From Toxonevra muliebris (Eukaryota > Arthropoda > Insecta > Diptera > Pallopteridae), in the NCBI GenBank assembly GCA_963691655.1, contig OY829326.1, positions 142,866,998 to 142,930,997 of the forward strand: a stretch of 64,000 nt of DNA, in the 5' to 3' direction. Position numbers and translations under genes: made by a program. Below, one piece after another: positions 58,104-64,000 of this stretch (position 1 is the first letter of the stretch; each line of letters begins with the position of its first letter). The notes beneath the pieces are model-generated. The model did no database searches, was not told the DNA's origin, and saw only the letters and a list, made by a program, of their open reading frames with translations.

Positions 58104-58526
58104 AAAACCCTTTCTTTTCTGTCGTTCAATCAGCAGTTCACATGTGAAAATCGTCGTTCGACGTCTCTCGGCTTCAATTCGTACGGCACCCAATTTCCTT
58201 GCTTTTGAATCATTCCCAATGCTTTTAATCATTTAGAAATGGTTGATTGATCAACTCCTAAAGATTTTGCAAGTTCTTGTTGCGTTTGACATGAATCTTC
58301 TTCGAGTAATGCCTTCAATTCTTCATCTTCAAAATTTTTCGGGCCGCCTGAACGTTCCCTGTCTTCAACATCAAAATCACCACACCTGACACATTCTAAC
58401 GTCTATAGCACAGTCAGGATAAGCTTCAGTGAGTAAACGATGGGCTTCAGTTGCGTTTTTCTTTAAATGGAAGAAGCAAATTAAAACTTCCCGCAAATGT
58501 TGTTTTGTTGGCACGAAATTCGACAT
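58104..58526 (-). pseudogene. mariner transposase, N-terminal part of copy 2
   Basis: This is the continuation of 48905-49501 on the far side of the retrotransposon, reading from the start codon complement at about 58526 (cattttc context as in copy 1). A deletion of about 20 bases near 58380 and single-base losses shift the frame compared with copies 1 and 3. Confidence 0.85.
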
Positions 58527-58649
58527 TTTCAGCTATAGTAAAACACTTTTGTAAAATTATGAATTCTTATAGTATTTTTGGCGCTCTTCGAGATAGAATA
58601 GCTGTCAATGTCACAATTACGAGTTTATACATTCATACTCCCAATATAT

Positions 58650-59815
58650 AAAATTCAATAATTTTTAAACGGTTGATCTTAGAGTTTTGTTTTTTTTTTA
58701 TTTGTATTTTACAAATTACAGAAAAATATAACTTTTATAGTTCTAACCACTATTTATGAACTCGTGGAACTTTTTTGGTAAGCCTTCCATTGGAGATTTG
58801 ATAGTTCTTTCAGACACCTTTTTTGTGCTTTTTAAGTTTCTTTTCACAAGAGCCCAATATCTCTCCACTGCTCTTAGCTCCGGACAATTTGGAGGATAGG
58901 CCTTTCTTGGTACAAAAACCATGTTATTACTTTGGTACACCTCCAGAGCTTTCTTGCCGTAGTGACATGATGCCAAATCGGGCCAAAAATATGTGGACAC
59001 ATTGTGCTCTCTTATGAAAGGAAGAAGTCTTTTTTTTTCAAACATTCTTTGATGTATATTTCGGTATTTATAGAGCCCACTGTAACAAATGACTTGCTTC
59101 TTTTGCCGCAACTGCATATAGCTTGCCATACCAGGAATTTTTTAGGAAATTTTGTCTGCTTTTGGATTCTAAATTGTTCTTCGACATATCCTCGAGTATC
59201 AGCAACATAAAAATTTTGACCCGGAAGCTGCGTAAAATGCGTAAAATCTGCCAGTGCATACGTTTCGTCGTCCATTATACAACATGAATATTTTTGTATG
59301 AAATTGAATTTTAATTTCCGACTTCTTTTGGCGTCTAAATTTTTTGCAGCATTCCTGTCTGGAACTTTTTGAACTTTGTATGTTTTCAAACCTACATTGG
59401 CTTTAACTTTTCGCACCAAATAGTCAGAACACTTTGCTAACCGGGCAGCTTTTCTACCAGATGTGTTTGGAGATCTTTTCAATATGCTTTCAATTTTCTT
59501 GGCTTTCCCAATATCATGTGGTAATTGTTTTCTTCCCGAACCAGGTTTCCTATCGATGGTCAAATTCTCCTGAAACTGTTTAATAACATTGGAAACAGTT
59601 TGACGACAGACCTTCAATTCTTTGGCCAATTTTTTGTAGGACCAGTTTGGATTTTTTTTGAACATTTTTAATAATTTTAAAACGTACTTCTTTTTCTTCA
59701 CTCATTTTGATCTAACTCACAATAAATCAACATGTTTGTCATTAAAACTAACAACTGACACATTTTTCAAAGATAACTAGATCAAAGAAATTTTTAAATT
59801 TTACACCCAAACAAA
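58650..59815 (-). mobile_element. Tc1/mariner-superfamily element, DD37E type, approximate ends
   Basis: A single transposase lies between weakly matching AT-rich inverted flanks (left ggttgatcttagagttttg near 58671; right, inverted, tttgatctagttatctttg near 59790). I cannot place the exact ends or TA duplications, so the span is approximate. Its left edge abuts mariner copy 2. Confidence 0.55.
58743..59701 (-). pseudogene. DD37E transposase, one frameshift in a homopolymer
   Basis: The start MKKKKYVLKLLKMF is at 59701. Two helix-turn-helix segments (SYKKLAKELKVCRQTVSNV; RKAARLAKCSDYLVRKV) precede the core IMDDETYALADF, then YFWPDLASCHYG, then PNCPELRAVERYW. There are 37 residues between the second Asp and the Glu, matching the ITmD37E group described from mosquitoes and other insects. 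The frame shifts once near 59030 in a run of T (A on the coding strand); otherwise it is open to 58743, about 320 codons. A sequencing error in the homopolymer could mimic this. Confidence 0.85.
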
Positions 59816-60874
59816 ATTATTAGGTAAAACGTGTGTTAAGTTTTTTTCAATCTCACTTCTTAAATACGTGTGTATATTTGGTAAAAGCCAGTGGGAAATA
59901 TTTAAAGTGTTTCTCAAGAATATGCAGATTTGCCACAAGCTGAAGCGTACGGATCTGATTTCCTTATGGTCAAAAAATTAAACTTTTAAAACTCAATATA
60001 TGTTTTATTGATGTTTCTTTGGAAAACAATTGAAATTTGGTAATCATTTTATTAGAGCCTCAAAAGAACATTTTGTAACCTGTTGACTGGCATAGGTGTT
60101 ACTTATCTATTAATACAAAAGCACTGCAGAAGGTTAATTTTCCTGCTGTGCAGCTCATTTGTTCATATACATACTTATAATAGTATCTGCATTTCTAAAT
60201 ATCTGTAGTAGTTATTTGTAACTCTGCTCAAGCATACATACATACAAATATGTATTACATACATATTTGTTGTTGTGGCTTTGTTCTTTCAACCAGAAGA
60301 GATAGAAATTTTATTTTATACATAAAGGGTTTGGTTTATTCGTTTGTTTACTCTCTTGTTGTTGTTGTTGTTTTTTTTTTTTTTTTGTAGAATTTTTAGT
60401 AGGTTTGTAATATCAAAGTATTATATAACACATACGAAGGTATATACATATGCACTTATATACTTTGTAATAAATAGTTAGTTTTGTAAAAGTTGGTCAA
60501 ATTTATGTTGTAATTTTTAATATAATTTGGATGAGGTTGCTCAGATATTAGTGGGAAAATATGTTAGAAATTTTTACGAATGCTTTTTAAAAGAATATTA
60601 AATTTGTTTTATACTTTTCTTTTTTTTGGCAGTTTATTAACACTTAAGTGCATAATAGCTTAGTTCATTTTTAAGTTTGTATTGTCAGAACACAAACCCT
60701 CTTATAAGGCTACCTCTTTTTCAAAAAAGAAGACGACATTTGATAGTCCTCGCATGGCACAGTGATTCCATCTCATATAACGGCTGGACAAAAATCGAAG
60801 GAGTAGAAGGTTCATTATGAAATTTGGCATACAAATAAATTAGAGCTTGGTGATCTAAAACATACATCGCATTA

Positions 60875-61010
60875 TACAGTGACTCACAAAATTGATCACA
60901 CAAAGCAATTTTTTTGTGGCACAATAAATAGCCATGAATGCTGTCAAATCAAAAAGTAACTGTGTAATTAAAAATCTACTCATCCAGATGAACAGAAGTG
61001 GAAATAAATT
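60875..61010. mobile_element. Tc1-like MITE fragment, related to 23850
   Basis: Starts TACAGTGACTCACAAAATTG and shares several ordered blocks (aaatagcca, aaaaagtaac, atccagatgaaca) with 23850-23985. No right end is found; it is noncoding. Confidence 0.45.
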
Positions 61011-61265
61011 TTTAGAATCAGATAATATCTTCAGGTTCCAAAAGGTTTTTGAAAGTCCCAAAATTTTGACCAAAAATTAGTGCTCATTGCTGTCGCTCTA
61101 GTTATTAATGAAATTTTTACCAATAGCAATACCGATCACTGGGACTGGCACAATTGCTGGGGCATTCACCTAGTATATACTTACATTTTTTTCCATCATC
61201 AATGCAAAGATACCATCATTTCGAATAGAAATCATGAGAACAGAGACATTAGAACCTTTGAGAGC

Positions 61266-61357
61266 TAGCGTCATGGGTGTTTCGAGTTATTCGACGTTCA
61301 TTTTGATAGACTAGCGTCATGGGAGTTTCGAGTTATTCGACGTTCATTTTGATAGAC
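61266..61357. repeat. 46-bp tandem duplication
   Basis: Two adjacent copies of a 46-bp unit beginning ctagcgtcatggg, differing at one visible position. It is a recent local duplication. Confidence 0.85.
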
Positions 61358-61633
61358 AAAGAAGCCGCCGCCCCAGTTTTAGACCTTAAAGTTCTCAAAG
61401 GAAAATGCATTTCCTTTAACCCCAAAAAACACAAAAACTTTCCTTTTTGGAAAAAAAGTCAAAATTATTTTTGATCTCGAAAAAAAAAAAAATGGTCAAG
61501 TTTTGGATTTTTTATTTTGTTTCTCCTTTTTTCAAAAGAATGAATGAAATTCTGTAGCAAACGTGTTGGGCAACATTTTCTAAATGCAACAGGTGATTAG
61601 TTACGGGTACATTTTCAAATATTAGACACTTTA

Positions 61634-62840
61634 TACAGGGTGCGTTAGGTATTTCAGGGCACTCACAAATGTTCCTGCCACTTCGCATCAGCACGGTTTT
61701 ATATATTTTATCAAATCATAAATGGAAGACAATAAGCTAACTTAGGAAATGAAAGACGCGTTGTTATCATCGTTATACATGCGATTCACAGCGATCTTAA
61801 AATCTCCCAAGTCGCCGGATCGTTTGTTCACAAAGTTCATTGAGAGTTGGAAGCATCTGATGGAAAGTGTTGCCGAGCTTAAAAAACATGAAGCACGTCC
61901 AGACTAAATAAGAACATCAGGGATCAATTGATGATGATCCTTCTAAGTCTATAAGGGCCATATCGAGAGATCTTCAATTTTCTGAGGGTACAATCCGAAG
62001 CACTATCCACGAAGACATCCGGTACAAATCCTACGTGATGCGCAGAGGTCAGTTTATGTCGACACAGATTCGTCGTTTCGACGACGCACATTTAAAAAAT
62101 CATACTTTCATAATGCATATTCAGTGGAACTTCTGCATACCGCAACAACTTGCCCACGACTGGCGCTGTACGAAAAACTAGCAGAAAAAAAAAACAAAAT
62201 TTAAAAAGAAAAACTACAAAAGTTAAACATGCGTCGTTGATTCGACAAAGTATGTCCTTCCAGGTTTAAACAAGTTAAAACATCCTGAAGGGCCTGAAAA
62301 AAATTTTGACCAGAATCAAAAAATTAACCGACAAATATGTTCGGATCCTTCGAAAATTTCTCATTCAACGCACACAAAGTTTCCAAAAACTGTCACGATA
62401 TTGGGAGTGGTGGGCAAGGAAGGACACAATTCATGACACCTTACGTTTTTCCTCAAGGATTTCGAGTTAATGCTGTTACTTACAATGGGGTTGTGGAAGC
62501 AAACCCCTGGATCGATAGTGTGCGTAGTGAGAGGCCATACGTTTTCCAACAGAGCTTTGCTCCTTCACACAAAGCCATGGCGACGCAAGATTGGATATCC
62601 GAGTATCTGCATGATCACATAACATGTGGCCACCTAGCTCCTTGGATCAGAATTCTTTGGACTACTACGTACATGGTGTTGTTGAACATAACACGCTTGA
62701 CTCCCTAAGAGCAGGTATTATCAGAGTAATGACGGATATGAACAAGGATCATTTAATTCAAGCATGCCAAAGTTTCCGGTATAGAAATAAAGCTGCTATT
62801 GACGCTGAAGAGATTTTAACGAATAATTGGATAGCTTAAT
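61634..62840 (+). pseudogene. DD37D Tc1-like element relic
   Basis: A left end TACAGGGTGCGTTAGG at 61634 is preceded by TA. The plus strand then shows a broken helix-turn-helix region (KSIRAISRDLQFSEGTI near 61950), FPQGFRVNAVTYNGV near 62450, and FQQSFAPSHKAMATQDW near 62540. The second catalytic Asp is Ser here (QQS for QQD). In another frame come MWPPSSLDQNSLDYY near 62624 and ITNNW-like tail residues to 62838. Several stops and shifts break it. No right inverted end was found. It is a different family from 34823-36098 and dead. Confidence 0.75.
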
Positions 62841-63297
62841 AGTCACTTAATTTTCTATAAAATAAAATAAGGTTTCTAAGAAATATACAAATACAGTAGC
62901 AATGAAGTAAAAGTCAAACTATGGAATATTAACAATTACATTAAATGTGAAATTTTAAGTGTCACAGTCTTTATCATTTATTTTATAAGCTTATTAGTTT
63001 AGCAAAAAATGTTGTTTTGAAGAGTTAACTGACAACTTTTTTTTTATTTTTTACATTTTCGATAGCTTGCATACTTTTAGGACATAAAAAGTGATTTATT
63101 TTATGAAGTTGGAAGAGATTTTAATACATCTTCATAGGTGAAAGTACATACCATATACTAGAAGAAAAAACTAGCACTTAATTTCACTCCTTTTATGATT
63201 TTTTGTACATCAAAATTTGAAAATTTCCAGTTTTATTGTTTTTAAAAATATATTAAAATTATTATTTCTGCAGAATATTTATTTACAAAATATTGTA
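62841..63297. other. Noncoding interval
   Basis: AT-rich. A stretch agtagcaatgaagtaaaagt near 62897 recurs near 4477. No gene is seen. Confidence 0.35.
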
Positions 63298-64000
63298 TTG
63301 GAGTATGAATGTATAAACTCGTAATTGTGACTAACTTCATTTCTATCATACGCGCCATTTTTTTGACATTGACAGCTATTCTATCTCAAAGAGCGCCAAA
63401 AATACTATAAGAATTGATCTGTCAAATAATTTTCATAATTTTACAAAAGTGTTTGACTATAGCTGAAAATGTCGAATTTCGTGCCAACAAAACAACATTT
63501 GCGGGAAGTTTTAATTTGTTTCTTCCATTTAAAGAAAAACGCAACTGAAGCACATCGTTTACTCACTGAAGCTTATCCTGACTGTGCTATAGACGTTAGA
63601 ATGTGTCAGGTGTGGTATGCCCGTTTCAAAAATGGTGATTTTGATGCTGAAGACAGGGACCGTTTAGGCGGCCCGAAAAAGTTCGAAGATGAAGAATTGA
63701 AAGCATTACTCGAAGAAGATTCATGTCAAACGCAACAAGAACTTGCAGAAACTTTAGGAGTTGATCAATCAACCATTTCTAAACGATTAAAAGCATGTGG
63801 AATGATTCAAAAGCAAGGAAATTGGGTGTCGTACGAATTGAAGCCGAGAGACGTCGAACGACGATTTTTCACTTGTGAACTGCTGATTGAACGACAGAAA
63901 AGAAAGGGTTTTCTGCATCGTATTGTGACTGGCAATGAAAAGTGGATACGTTACCATAACCCAAAGCGTAAAAAATTATGGGGACCGCCCGGACATGCAT
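63298..64000 (+). mobile_element. mariner element, copy 3, cut by the window end
   Basis: Begins TTGGAGTATGAATGTATAAA (one G short of the other copies), preceded by TA at 63296-63297. The orientation is opposite to copies 1 and 2. The rest of the element lies beyond the window. Confidence 0.9.
63469..64000 (+). CDS. mariner transposase, partial, open but with catalytic Asp changed to Asn
   Basis: An ATG at 63469 opens about 177 codons with no stop to the window end, matching copies 1 and 2 closely (MSNFVPTKQHL..., helix-turn-helix region, LGVDQSTISKRL). The expected first catalytic residue in VTGDEKW reads VTGNEKW here (codon AAT near 63933-63935). A D to N change at this position is expected to abolish cleavage. 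DNA binding could remain, since the N-terminal part is intact. The second and third catalytic residues are not in the window. Confidence 0.88.
   Translation, partial: MSNFVPTKQHLREVLICFFHLKKNATEAHRLLTEAYPDCAIDVRMCQVWYARFKNGDFDAEDRDRLGGPKKFEDEELKALLEEDSCQTQQELAETLGVDQSTISKRLKACGMIQKQGNWVSYELKPRDVERRFFTCELLIERQKRKGFLHRIVTGNEKWIRYHNPKRKKLWGPPGHA

Larger units (their letters stand above)
48833..58644 (-). mobile_element. mariner element, copy 2, split by a BEL/Pao retrotransposon
   Basis: The left end TTGGGAGTATGAATG starts at 48833 and the inverted right end stops at 58644, each flanked by TA. The mariner body lies at 48833-49501 and 58104-58644, with the retrotransposon between and agcag present on both sides. 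Beyond the insertion, the right part lacks about 20 bases near 58380 and has further frame damage. Confidence 0.9.
59820..61630. other. Noncoding interval with simple repeats
   Basis: Contains (TTG)n and poly-T near 60357-60390, a short tandem duplication (61266-61357), and the Tc1-like fragment at 60875. No host gene is seen. Confidence 0.4.

Overview
The window looks like a gene-poor, AT-rich, repeat-dense piece of a higher-fly (dipteran) nuclear genome. The reasons are short exons with GT-AG introns, mariner, Tc1-like, hAT, P-like and Transib-like DNA elements, a BEL/Pao LTR retrotransposon, jockey-type LINE fragments, tRNA-derived SINEs and fly-type microsatellites. A tephritid-like or similar fly is plausible, but species is inference. 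No prokaryotic signals, CRISPR arrays or operons are seen.

Host genes. The only host gene recognised with confidence is a takeout/JHBP-family gene on the minus strand (15766-16640, three exons with matching intron phases; the signal-peptide exon was not found). Two other minus-strand stretches look like exons of an unrecognised gene or genes (9632-9916 and 12829-12992).

Layout. 1-8470: a degraded tRNA-like SINE, A-rich degenerate arrays built on CAGACCAAAATT, a hAT-type MITE (1384-2412), a TTAA-flanked MITE (3743-4443), a small foldback element and two SINEs with clear target-site duplications. 8.5-14 kb: a P-element-like MITE (10047-10367), a hAT MITE (10785-11090), a Transib-like MITE (12352-12823) and the candidate exons. 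14-21.8 kb: a full-length but broken mariner (14072-15348), the takeout gene, a long-TIR MITE (18531-19355) and LINE fragments. 24-32 kb: a motif-array element, a gypsy-type gag relic, a TTAA MITE and a hAT foldback element nested in a SINE. 34.8-41.2 kb: a DD37D Tc1-like element, a jockey-like LINE fragment, a LINE fragment split by a hAT MITE filled with TGACTTCA motifs, and a 150-bp MITE. 42-48.8 kb: mostly noncoding, with a 143-bp tandem repeat and one unexplained ORF. 48.8-58.6 kb: a second mariner copy split by a full-length BEL/Pao element (49502-58098). 58.6-64 kb: a nearly intact DD37E element, a DD37D relic and a third mariner copy that runs off the window.

How the parts relate. Most sequence can be read as nested insertions that give relative ages. 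The BEL element is very young: its LTRs appear identical, it has a 5-bp duplication, and its 1780-codon gag-pol ORF is intact. The observation most worth pursuing is in this element. Between pol and the 3' LTR lies a second open frame carrying its own three-unit zinc-knuckle array and an Arg-rich tail. It sits directly behind a splice acceptor that is in phase with a strong GTAAGT donor behind an ATG in the long 5' leader. This suggests a spliced accessory nucleic-acid-binding protein.
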